Shown: piece by piece, positions 56,913 to 64,000 of the stretch
Numbering within the stretch: the stretch's first letter is position 1
Layout of the letters: each line of letters begins with the position of its first letter
Source of the DNA: Jeotgalicoccus psychrophilus DSM 19085
Lineage (GTDB): Bacteria; Bacillota; Bacilli; Staphylococcales; Salinicoccaceae
NCBI RefSeq assembly: GCF_000425845.1
Contig: NZ_AUEF01000011.1
Coordinates: 40,686-104,685 of the forward strand
Direction: 5' to 3'
Length of the DNA stretch: 64,000 nt
Program-made: the position numbers and the translations under genes
Notes under the pieces: model-generated
Told to the model about the DNA's origin: nothing
The model's input: only the letters and a program-made list of their open reading frames with translations
Database searches by the model: none

Positions 56913-57902
56913 ATGATCAATAAATATTTCAACAGATTATTTATTTCCGGTATATTATTTACACTGGTTATTGCAATACTGAGTATACTGCTCACACAGC
57001 TTCCGATTTTATCGAGTGTAGGCGCACTGGCGGTAGCACTCCTTATCGGAGTCATTTACAGGCAGTCTCTCGGTTACCCGGAACCGTTGCGTCCGGGTAT
57101 TACCTTTTCTGCAAAAAAACTGCTGCGTTTTGCTATTGTTCTTTATGGTTTCAAGCTGAATCTTCAGCTCATTTTAAACGACGGCTGGGTGATGATTCTG
57201 CTCGGCATCGGCGTAATCCTGTTCAGTTTTGCAATGATGCATTTATTAAATAAGTATTTTAAAACAAACTCATCAATTATGTTTTTACTTGCAGCGGGAA
57301 CCGGTATTTGCGGTGCGGCTGCAATATCTGCAGTCAGTTCGATTATTAAAGCAAAAGAAGAAGATACTGCAATCAGTATCGGTTTAATTTCAGTTGTCGG
57401 TACAGTGTTCGCATTAAGCTATACATTTATCGGCCCGTTATTCGATATGAATGATATTACATACGGTATATGGAGCGGTCTCAGTCTTCATGAAATCGCC
57501 CAGGTTGTACTCGCAGGCGGCAGTGCAAATGATGAGGGCATGGCGATGGCTCTGTTGTCGAAGTTAAGCAGAGTGTTTCTTTTAATTCCTGTCAGCTTTC
57601 TCATCATGTATTTTATTTCGCGTAGAAAGCATCAGAAAACCGGCGGTAAAGTGGATATTCCCTATTTTCTGTTTTTCTTCGTTTTTGTTGCGGTAGTGAA
57701 TTCATTTATTGCAATACCTCACAATCTAAGTGCAGCCATCGATCAGCTCACTACGCTGTTAATGGTTATGGCAATGGTGGGTCTTGGACTCAGTGTCCCG
57801 CTCAAATCAATTAGGGAAAAAGCTTTAAAACCGCTGTATGCTCTGGTTATTACATCGGTTTTACTATCAATAATTACTTTTTACGTTGCATCTGTAATTT
57901 AA
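56913..57902 (+). CDS. YeiH/UPF0324-family putative sulphate exporter
   Basis: 329 aa, about ten helices. VGALAVALLIGVIYRQSLGY, KKLLRFAIVLYGFKLNLQLI, AAGTGICGAAAISAVSSIIK and GLSLHEIAQVVLAGGSANDE identify the family; the 'sulphate exporter' label is itself tentative. Start at ATG 56913 with GAGGTG upstream; a GTG nine bases earlier overlaps the ribosome site. It is divergent from the TRAP operon across 172 bp. TRAP systems for sulphonates in other bacteria have an exporter partner, so a link is possible but unproven. Confidence 0.82.
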   Translation: MINKYFNRLFISGILFTLVIAILSILLTQLPILSSVGALAVALLIGVIYRQSLGYPEPLRPGITFSAKKLLRFAIVLYGFKLNLQLILNDGWVMILLGIGVILFSFAMMHLLNKYFKTNSSIMFLLAAGTGICGAAAISAVSSIIKAKEEDTAISIGLISVVGTVFALSYTFIGPLFDMNDITYGIWSGLSLHEIAQVVLAGGSANDEGMAMALLSKLSRVFLLIPVSFLIMYFISRRKHQKTGGKVDIPYFLFFFVFVAVVNSFIAIPHNLSAAIDQLTTLLMVMAMVGLGLSVPLKSIREKALKPLYALVITSVLLSIITFYVASVI

Positions 57903-57903
57903 T

Positions 57904-57942
57904 ACACAAAAAAACAGCTGAAATCAGCTGTCTTTTTTGTGT
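57904..57942. terminator. Bidirectional terminator after YeiH gene
   Basis: Palindrome ACACAAAAAA...CAGCTG aaat CAGCTG...TTTTTTGTGT; overlaps the stop of the minus-strand DUF2071 gene. Confidence 0.85.
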
Positions 57943-58684
57943 ACCTTTATTAATTCAGGCAGCCAGAATATTACATCAAGAACTTCCACGTAATGAGCTT
58001 TCACAGTCTCTCCCTGAAGAGTGCCCGGCAGCAGCGAATTTAATGCATCTTTTTCATAGGTGACTGCTGCTTTTGCAGGTTTCCATGGAAGATGATGAAT
58101 TCCAACTCTGATAATATTTCCGTTCACAGTATTAAATAAATAATATCTTTCGAAGAGCCAGTAATCCAATGTACCCGATGCTGGAAATTCCGGTTTGGAA
58201 ATCTGTTTATACCGGCCTTTAAAATAAGTTTCTTCATCAGTTTTTATCTGGCGCCGGCTGTAATATTCAGTCCATCCATTGATATCTGATTCTTTCATTT
58301 TCGCTTTATAATATGGCAAGGTACCGAGTCGAGCCCCGAGAACCGACAGTATTTTAGCAGCATCGAGACTGAAAAAGTAAATACCCGGGATGTTTTTATA
58401 TTTTACATATGTCCTTACGTTCAGCTCTAAAATTTATGAATATACGGCCATTTTGGTAAACCTCTAAATTGAAGATTTTTCACCTTAAAGGGAAAGATTG
58501 AAATCCATGCTTTACCATCATACATATCAAGTTCCAATTCTTTTGGAACATACGGTAATAACTCTGCAGCTTCTAACGGTACATGCATGCACAGCAGGTT
58601 TTCCCACTTTTGATACATTGTCCATTTCCCAGCGGGAAGCGGTGCGTTCCTGTGGTTTAAATAATTTAACAAATCATGTTTCAT
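57924..58684 (-). pseudogene. DUF2071 (YqjF-like) gene with a single frameshift
   Basis: The N-terminal part (58684-58427, ending KWPYIHKF then stop) and the C-terminal part are two frames of one DUF2071 protein of about 250 residues. After the stop at 58427-58429 the second frame reads LNVRTYVKYKNIPGIYFFSL, then DAAKILSVLGARLGTLPYYK without gap. Adding one T to the TTTT run (plus bases 58429-58432) would give KFLELNVRTYV and restore the whole frame. The rest is intact, so it is a recent mutation, a sequencing error in a homopolymer, or less likely phase variation. GGGG-type ribosome site upstream. Confidence 0.85.
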
Positions 58685-58753
58685 TATTTCCCCTCCTCAA
58701 TTCTATATACCTGTTTAAATGAAAACAAATCGCTTTGCTGTGTGAAATTGCAC

Positions 58754-58781
58754 AAAAAAGCTGCTCTCCGAAGAGAGCAGC
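58754..58781 (-). terminator. Terminator of the DASS symporter gene
   Basis: GCTGCTCTC/GAGAGCAGC stem with a 4-nt loop and T6 on the minus strand, 15 bp after the stop. Confidence 0.88.
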
Positions 58782-58796
58782 CGAAGTATTAGCGTT

Positions 58797-60305
58797 TTAC
58801 AGTAAACCAATCCACTGCCAGTATGTTGCTGACATAATAATAATCAGAATATAACCGCCGACTGTCAGGAAGATACCTGATTTCAGCAGATCGTTTACTG
58901 TGAATGTTCCTGTACCGTATGCGAGCATATTTTGCGGCGCACTTACAGGCAGCAGGAATCCAAAACAGATTACAAACTGCTGAACCAGAACAAAGCCGAG
59001 TGATGAATCACCCATATTCAGTGTCGTTGTCAACGCGATAAACACCGGTATTAATGCTGATGCAAGCGATGTCGCACTCGCAAATCCAAGGTGAATAATA
59101 ATATTAAAGATTGCCACCAGTGCAATGACTCCGACGAGCGGCAATGCGTCGAGACCCATGGCACCGAACGTTACATCTGATAACCACTGTGCGGCACCTG
59201 TTCTGAGCAGTACCGTACCAAGGGAGATACCGATTGCGAAGACGATAATTGTTCCCCAGTTAATCGTTCCCTCGACTTCTTTCCATGTAAATACACCAAT
59301 CTTAGGTGACAGCATAAGTGCAAGGGCAATTAATGTAATTGATGATGAGTCAAATGGGTGCAGAATTCCTTCTGTTGCCCAGAATATAAGCAGCAGTGAA
59401 GCGATAGTGATTAAGCGCCACTCTACGCCTTTAATCGGCCCAAGCTCCGCGAGTTCTTTATCAATCAATTCGCGTCCTCCGCTGATTTCATCTGTTTCAG
59501 ATTTAAAGAAGCGTGTCATAACGAAATACAGCAGAATACTCATAATAATTGAGAACGGCGCTGCATAGATGAACCACTGAATCCATGATACGTCTTCGCC
59601 CATTGCTTCGTTTATAAACCCTACGGCAACAAGGTTTTGTGCCGCTGCAGTTTTAATTCCGACGTTCCATATGGAAACTGCCTGAACTGCTGTAATGATC
59701 AGCAGTGTTGCAAGTCTGCTGTCTTTCGACATTCCAAATGCCGCGACCATCCCAATCAAAATCGGGATGACAGCTCCCGCTCTTGCAGTAGCTGATGGCA
59801 CGAAGAACGCCAGTAAAATAGATACTAGAATCGTACCCATTACTATCGCATTCGTTTTGTTGCCAACGATACGGAGCACATAAAGTGCAAGACGTTTATG
59901 CAGATTGGTAATCTGCATGGCACTTGCAAGGAACAGTGCAGCAGCTACTAATGCCAGTGCTGAACTTGAGAAACCTGCGAAAGCAAGTGATAAAGCATTC
60001 TTAGTCCCAAACTGATCAGCACCTTCCGGAACACCAAGTGAAGCTCCGATTTCATTTCCAGGAACTGGTGAGAGTCCGAGTAATATAATAAGTAGTCCGA
60101 CAATCATTACCGCAGATACCGGATACTTAACAGCTTCCGTCACCCACATAATTACTGCAAAAGCCAGTACGGATAATGCTCTTAAACCAACTACACTAAG
60201 CGCATCAGGTGCTGGTAAGAAGTTAATAATAATTAATACTAGAAAAGCGACAATAATCCAGAGAGGTTTATACCCTTTTTTCTCTGTTTCTTTCTTGTTT
60301 GCCAT
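58797..60305 (-). CDS. DASS-family sodium:dicarboxylate symporter
   Basis: 502 aa, about 12 helices, SLC13/DASS family (SdcS/YflS type). FVPSATARAGAVIPILIGMV is the first Ser-Asn/Thr motif segment, FASATSLASALIPVFIALTT and LPVSAPQNMLAYGTGTFTVN the second. SNT-type motifs define Na+ sites for dicarboxylates such as succinate, malate or 2-oxoglutarate. Start at ATG 60303-60305 (MANKKETEKKG); GGGAG is 11 nt upstream, while an in-frame GTG at 60317 is too close to it. Single gene. Confidence 0.88.
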   Translation of the reverse strand: MANKKETEKKGYKPLWIIVAFLVLIIINFLPAPDALSVVGLRALSVLAFAVIMWVTEAVKYPVSAVMIVGLLIILLGLSPVPGNEIGASLGVPEGADQFGTKNALSLAFAGFSSSALALVAAALFLASAMQITNLHKRLALYVLRIVGNKTNAIVMGTILVSILLAFFVPSATARAGAVIPILIGMVAAFGMSKDSRLATLLIITAVQAVSIWNVGIKTAAAQNLVAVGFINEAMGEDVSWIQWFIYAAPFSIIMSILLYFVMTRFFKSETDEISGGRELIDKELAELGPIKGVEWRLITIASLLLIFWATEGILHPFDSSSITLIALALMLSPKIGVFTWKEVEGTINWGTIIVFAIGISLGTVLLRTGAAQWLSDVTFGAMGLDALPLVGVIALVAIFNIIIHLGFASATSLASALIPVFIALTTTLNMGDSSLGFVLVQQFVICFGFLLPVSAPQNMLAYGTGTFTVNDLLKSGIFLTVGGYILIIIMSATYWQWIGLL

Positions 60306-60489
60306 TTTGACAGTCACTCCCTTATAAGCTCTGTATATACATTCTCAATATAACACCATTTACCCTTTAATACTTTATTAAACCAAATATGTCACAATAC
60401 TTTCAAATTCTGCATGTTTTTTATTTTCTTCTGTATATAACTTTGCAATGAGTAAATACAAATTAAAATATCGTAAGACTATTATATTT

Positions 60490-60527
60490 AAAAAAAGAAG
60501 AAGCGCCGGACAAATGTCCGGCGCTTC
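60490..60527 (-). terminator. Terminator of the PTS EIIC gene
   Basis: Thirteen-pair perfect stem GAAGCGCCGGACA/TGTCCGGCGCTTC followed by TTCTTTTTTT on the minus strand, 10 bp after the stop. Confidence 0.92.
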
Positions 60528-60537
60528 ATTAATATAA

Positions 60538-61566
60538 TTAATCTTTAAGAACTTCACTGTTATAAATTTTAGTATTTCTGAATACATATGAACCGACCAT
60601 TGCAGCGCCAAATGAAATCGCTGCACAAATCACAGCGTACATTACTACTTGTCCAGCCGGGTTGTAACCGAACATCACTAAGAGCCCTGGAACCGGTGCT
60701 GCTGTTCCCGGCGCATCGTTTATCATACCTGACATAGCGATTACCATTCCGGATAATCCGCCTCCGATAAAGTTGGTGACGTACATCGGCAGCGGATTTG
60801 CTGTAATCAGATCGGCTTTTGACAACGGCTCAATCGCTACTGAAATAATAGATTTTAAATCTCCGATTTTAAGTTTATAAAACAGCCACGCACTGGCAGG
60901 CGAAGATGCAAATGCTGATAGTGCAGCAACTGCCATCGGCACACCTGTTAAACCTAGCAATGCTGTTAACGCCATTGAGCTCAGCGGCGAAATACCAACG
61001 ACTGTTACTATTCCCCCAAGCATTAAGCCCATCAGAAGCGGACTAGTGTCTGTAGCAGTTTGAATAATCGTTCCAATTTCAAGCAGTGAGTTATCAATCA
61101 TTGGTGTGATAACCAGACCCATCAGTCTGATAATTGGCAATGCAATTAAGATAACAATGATAAAGTCGAGACCTTTCGGAATAACACGCTGCAGCCACAA
61201 CACTCCAAACGATACGATGTAAGCCGAGAACAGTCCCGGAATAAGTCCCATATCTCCAAACCCTGCAGCTAAAATTGCTGCGTTTACAGGGTTAACTTTC
61301 ATCGCGAGACATACAAGCATAACGACGATTGTTCCATCCAGCCCTCCGGCCACTGATCCGGCCGTCTGGAAGAACTCCAGATTTAATAAATCTCCAATGA
61401 CAAAAGTGTTTAATGCTTCTACTAAATATGTAGCAATTGCGGCACCTGCAAATGCCCCCATTACTTTTGAACCATAAGGTGCAAAGTGCGTAAACAAAGT
61501 GAAAAATACTAAAATAACCAGCAGCAGACCAATACTTATCAGCTCGTCAATTGTCAAAACCCCCAA
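60538..61566 (-). CDS. PTS EIIC-type membrane protein (PTS_EIIC_2 family), orphan
   Basis: 342 aa, about ten helices. FAPYGSKVMGAFAGAAIATY, GSVAGGLDGTIVVMLVCLAM, VTVVGISPLSSMALTALLGL and ANPLPMYVTNFIGGGLSGMV resemble the PTS_EIIC_2 (PF13303-type) family. No EIIA or EIIB domain or gene is nearby, so it may work outside the phosphotransferase system or with distant partners. The start is uncertain: TTG at 61564-61566 (MGVLTIDELIS) or TTG at 61555-61557; the GGGGG tract lies between them and is too near the second. An ATG start with a clear site is lacking. Confidence 0.75.
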   Translation of the reverse strand: MGVLTIDELISIGLLLVILVFFTLFTHFAPYGSKVMGAFAGAAIATYLVEALNTFVIGDLLNLEFFQTAGSVAGGLDGTIVVMLVCLAMKVNPVNAAILAAGFGDMGLIPGLFSAYIVSFGVLWLQRVIPKGLDFIIVILIALPIIRLMGLVITPMIDNSLLEIGTIIQTATDTSPLLMGLMLGGIVTVVGISPLSSMALTALLGLTGVPMAVAALSAFASSPASAWLFYKLKIGDLKSIISVAIEPLSKADLITANPLPMYVTNFIGGGLSGMVIAMSGMINDAPGTAAPVPGLLVMFGYNPAGQVVMYAVICAAISFGAAMVGSYVFRNTKIYNSEVLKD

Positions 61567-61752
61567 ATGTTTATCTATATATAATGGTTATATGAAAAGC
61601 CTTTCATGAAAAACACAATGAAGTTAAGTTACCATATGAATTTTTTTTAGTCAATTTTAATTGTTGGAATTTTATGTTTAATTCTATGCTAAAATGGGGA
61701 TACATTAGTGATATTGTGAAGTTTCTCAAATTATTAGCAGGAGGTACCGTAA

Positions 61753-62100
61753 ATGTTAAAATATCTAGTTAATTTATATGTGGGATCGAAAGTAATCGAA
61801 GGCGGTCTCGACAAGATTAAAGCAGACGGAAATATGGGTGAAGAATTCGAGTCAGAATTCAATGTCAATAATGACCAGATGAAAATCGCAGGCTATTTTG
61901 AAGCAATTGGCTCAATTTTCCTGTTCCTGTCATTTCTCGGTAAAACTTTCACTCGTCTCGGAGTATTAATGATTAATGGCGTACTTGGTGTAGCAATTTT
62001 AAAACACCTGAGAGCGGGACATGGATACGAGGGCAGTAAAAATGCATTACAGTTATTCGGTTTAAACACGCTTAGTTTCTTTGAAACATTCCGTAAATAA
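61753..62100 (+). CDS. Small membrane protein, DoxX-like
   Basis: 115 aa with two to three hydrophobic segments (about residues 46-64, 68-86 and possibly 1-15). EAIGSIFLFLSFLGKTFTRL and GVLMINGVLGVAILKHLRAG are reminiscent of DoxX-like proteins, but the match is weak. AGGAGG 8 nt before the ATG. Monocistronic, closed by a terminator. Function unknown. Confidence 0.7.
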   Translation: MLKYLVNLYVGSKVIEGGLDKIKADGNMGEEFESEFNVNNDQMKIAGYFEAIGSIFLFLSFLGKTFTRLGVLMINGVLGVAILKHLRAGHGYEGSKNALQLFGLNTLSFFETFRK

Positions 62101-62106
62101 TTTTTG

Positions 62107-62136
62107 AACCTGGAGATATTTTCTTCAGGTTTTTTG
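62107..62136 (+). terminator. Terminator of the DoxX-like gene
   Basis: AACCTG/CAGGTT stem extended by GAGA/TTTC-like pairs, followed by T6, just after the stop. Confidence 0.75.
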
Positions 62137-62207
62137 ATTCTTTTTTTGTTTAGAAAAACAGTTTTCAGGATAAATAAAAATATATGCAAAATTTGGAGGG
62201 ACTCAGT

Positions 62208-63635
62208 TTGGTTAATTATAATAAACAGTTTATAAATGGAGAATGGGTTAACAGCGCAAGCAGTAAAACAATAGATGTCATCAATCCTGCGACAGAAGAA
62301 GTATTTGCGACTGTCGCAAGCGGCAACTCGGAAGATGTCGATAAAGCCGTTGCTGCAGCACATAACGTATATTTGGATTTCCGCAATACCCCAGTCAAAG
62401 AACGTCAGGCTATGCTTGAACGTATTGCTGATGAATATGAGAAGCGAAAAAATGATTTAATTGAGACAATTACTAATGAGCTCGGCTCACCGCTTTCTGT
62501 CTCAGAAAATTCTCACTATACTGCAGGTTTGAATCATTTTAGAACTGCTGCCGAGACACTGGATACATTTGAATTTGAAGAGCAGCGTGATGATGCACTG
62601 ATTGTTAAAGAAAGTATCGGGGTCGCCGGTTTAATTACACCGTGGAATTTCCCGACCAATCAGACAGCATTAAAAATTTCAGCGGCGTTTGCTGCAGGTT
62701 CTCCGGTAGTCTTAAAACCGAGTGAGGAAACACCGGTAACAGCTTGTATTTTAGCAGAGATTTTTGAAGCCGCCGGCGTACCTAAGGGCGTCTTTAACCT
62801 CGTTAACGGCGATGGTGAAAATGTCGGTACACCGCTCAGTGAACATCCTGATGTTCGTATGATGTCATTTACAGGTTCGGGCCGTGCAGGTAAGAGCATT
62901 ATGGAGAAAGCAGCGGCTGATTTCAAAAAAGTAGCACTGGAGCTTGGCGGTAAATCTCCTTTAATCGTTCTGGATGATGCAGATCTTGATGAAGCAGCAT
63001 CTTCTGCAGTAAACAGAGTCGTTAGAAATACCGGCCAGGTATGTACAGCAGGGACCCGCACTCTTGTTCCCGCAAAACTAAAAGATCAATTTTTAGAGAA
63101 ACTGACAGAAAAAATCAGTGCTGTAAAAGTCGGTGATCCGAGAGAAGATGGCATGGAAGTTGGCCCGCTTATTAGTAAAACTCAGTTCGACAGAGTTCAA
63201 AGTTATATAGAAAAAGGTCAGGAAGAAGGCGCGACGCTTTACTACGGCGGAACAGGTAAACCGGAAGGTCTGGAAACAGGCTACTTTGTTAAGCCTACGG
63301 TATTTACAGATATCGATAACAGTATGACTATTGCACAAGAAGAAATTTTTGGCCCTGTAATGAGCATTATCACTTACAATGATTTAGACGAAGCTATCCG
63401 TATTGCCAACGATACTATTTATGGTCTTGCAGGCTATGTTGTTGGGAAAGATAAAGAAAAACTTCAGTACGTTGCACGTTCTATTGAAGCCGGCACAATC
63501 AGTATTAACGATTGCAGCGGACCGAGCACATTGCCTTTCGGCGGATACAAGCAGTCAGGTATCGGCCGTGAGTGGGGCGATTATGGTATAGAAGAATTTT
63601 TAGAAGTGAAATCAATTAAAGGATATTTCGCATAA
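62208..63635 (+). CDS. NAD(P)+-dependent aldehyde dehydrogenase
   Basis: 475 aa ALDH superfamily. From the chosen TTG start the catalytic residues are Asn147 (TPWNFPTNQ), Glu245 (LELGGKSP) and Cys279 (GQVCTAGTR); the NAD motif [12 protein letters not shown] and [10 protein letters not shown] follow. The substrate aldehyde is unknown. Start: TTG at 62208-62210 ([15 protein letters not shown]), seven bases after GGAGGG, preferred to the ATG at 62184 that lies before the ribosome site and adds eight residues. The left arm of its own terminator is followed at once by an IS end (63651). Confidence 0.9.
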   Translation: MVNYNKQFINGEWVNSASSKTIDVINPATEEVFATVASGNSEDVDKAVAAAHNVYLDFRNTPVKERQAMLERIADEYEKRKNDLIETITNELGSPLSVSENSHYTAGLNHFRTAAETLDTFEFEEQRDDALIVKESIGVAGLITPWNFPTNQTALKISAAFAAGSPVVLKPSEETPVTACILAEIFEAAGVPKGVFNLVNGDGENVGTPLSEHPDVRMMSFTGSGRAGKSIMEKAAADFKKVALELGGKSPLIVLDDADLDEAASSAVNRVVRNTGQVCTAGTRTLVPAKLKDQFLEKLTEKISAVKVGDPREDGMEVGPLISKTQFDRVQSYIEKGQEEGATLYYGGTGKPEGLETGYFVKPTVFTDIDNSMTIAQEEIFGPVMSIITYNDLDEAIRIANDTIYGLAGYVVGKDKEKLQYVARSIEAGTISINDCSGPSTLPFGGYKQSGIGREWGDYGIEEFLEVKSIKGYFA

Positions 63636-63650
63636 AAAAAACGCCCTTCA

Positions 63651-64000
63651 TGACGTGATACCCAAAAGTTAGACTATTTGGTATTATGCTGATTTTAAGG
63701 TATGTTTCCTGTATTGAACAGGAGACATGCCTTTTAATTTTGTCTTAATTCTCTTGGTGTTATAAAATTCAATATACTCTCGGATAGCGGATTCAAGCAA
63801 TTCATAAGTGTCAAACTGTTCGCCATAAAACATTTCTTGTTTCAATAAGCCAAAAAAGTTTTCCATGGGTGCATTATCTAAGCAATTCCCTTTTCTAGAC
63901 ATGCTCTGAGTCACATTATAGGTGTCGAGGATATTTACCCATGCTCTGTGTTGGTAATGAAATCCTTGATCTGAATGGATGACTAAATCATTCAACAGAC
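63651..64000 (-). mobile_element. IS3-family insertion sequence, one end only
   Basis: The transposase C-terminal part and one terminal repeat are in the window; the other end lies beyond base 64000. The end reads TGACGTGATACCCAAAAGTT then AGAC; CCCAAAAGTTAGAC is typical of the IS150 group of IS3. The exact boundary (63651 or 63656) needs the opposite repeat. Confidence 0.8.
63684..64000 (-). CDS. IS3-family transposase OrfB, C-terminal part (cut by window edge)
   Basis: About 105 residues of the rve integrase core, open to the window edge. The second DDE Asp is in VIHSDQGFHYQH and the catalytic Glu in CLDNAPMENFFGLLKQEMFY, followed by the conserved EYIEFYNTKRIKTKLKGMSP and VQYRKH. All residues visible look intact. 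The N-terminal half and OrfA should lie to the right. Confidence 0.93.
   Translation of the reverse strand, partial: LLNDLVIHSDQGFHYQHRAWVNILDTYNVTQSMSRKGNCLDNAPMENFFGLLKQEMFYGEQFDTYELLESAIREYIEFYNTKRIKTKLKGMSPVQYRKHTLKSA

Overview
The window is a chromosomal stretch of a low-to-moderate-GC Gram-positive coccus of the family Staphylococcaceae, probably a salt-tolerant relative of Staphylococcus such as Jeotgalicoccus or Salinicoccus. The genus cannot be fixed from the sequence alone. The support is a near-complete match, from memory, to staphylococcal FmhB/FemX (interpeptide bridge), a MetI-type cystathionine gamma-synthase, the staphylococcal S10-spc-alpha gene order without map, and an unusually large set of transporters of mostly sodium-coupled families.

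Layout. 1-17.4 kb (minus strand) is the S10-spc-alpha ribosomal superoperon (rpsJ to rplQ, with secY, adk, infA and rpoA), followed by ecfA1-ecfA2-ecfT and the start of truA. It has a consensus promoter and a conserved S10 leader at its head, and a competing-hairpin element between rplQ and ecfA1. 17.4-21.6 kb holds a purine permease, a YczE-type membrane protein, a small coiled protein, an MFS transporter and two small membrane proteins. 21.8-31.8 kb has femX, a NadR-like enzyme, the aminotransferase-serA pair, a HAD hydrolase, a Na/Pi cotransporter and glnA. 31.9-38 kb has an NSS symporter and a formate dehydrogenase group: OFA-family antiporter and FdhF/YdeP-type molybdoenzyme, divergent from fdhD. 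38-47.9 kb has a glucosaminidase, an Na+/H+ antiporter-family protein, metAA, the aromatic genes (DAHP synthase with a separate chorismate mutase, divergent from tyrA), a 41-bp tandem repeat, guaC, a MerR-like protein with an acidic tail, and metI. 47.9-61.6 kb has mqo, small unknowns, putP, a TAXI-type TRAP transporter with its DUF1850 partner, a YeiH-type protein, a frameshifted DUF2071 gene, a DASS carboxylate symporter and an orphan PTS EIIC. 61.7-64 kb has a membrane protein, an aldehyde dehydrogenase and the end of an IS3-family element that runs off the window.

Genes that work together: MetAA (Glu111, predicted acetyl-CoA user) and MetI for methionine; DAHP synthase, chorismate mutase and TyrA for aromatic amino acids; the class V aminotransferase and SerA for serine; and OFA antiporter, molybdoenzyme and FdhD for formate or oxalate-derived formate.

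The most interesting signal is the 290-nt leader of the DAHP synthase gene. It has a consensus promoter, a good ribosome binding site, an 18-codon leader peptide ending Leu-Tyr-Phe-Ser-Tyr-Phe-stop, a series of alternative stems, and an intrinsic terminator just before the gene. This reads as a ribosome-mediated Tyr/Phe attenuator. No rRNA, tRNA or CRISPR array was seen. All statements on families are from recognition by eye; no search was run.
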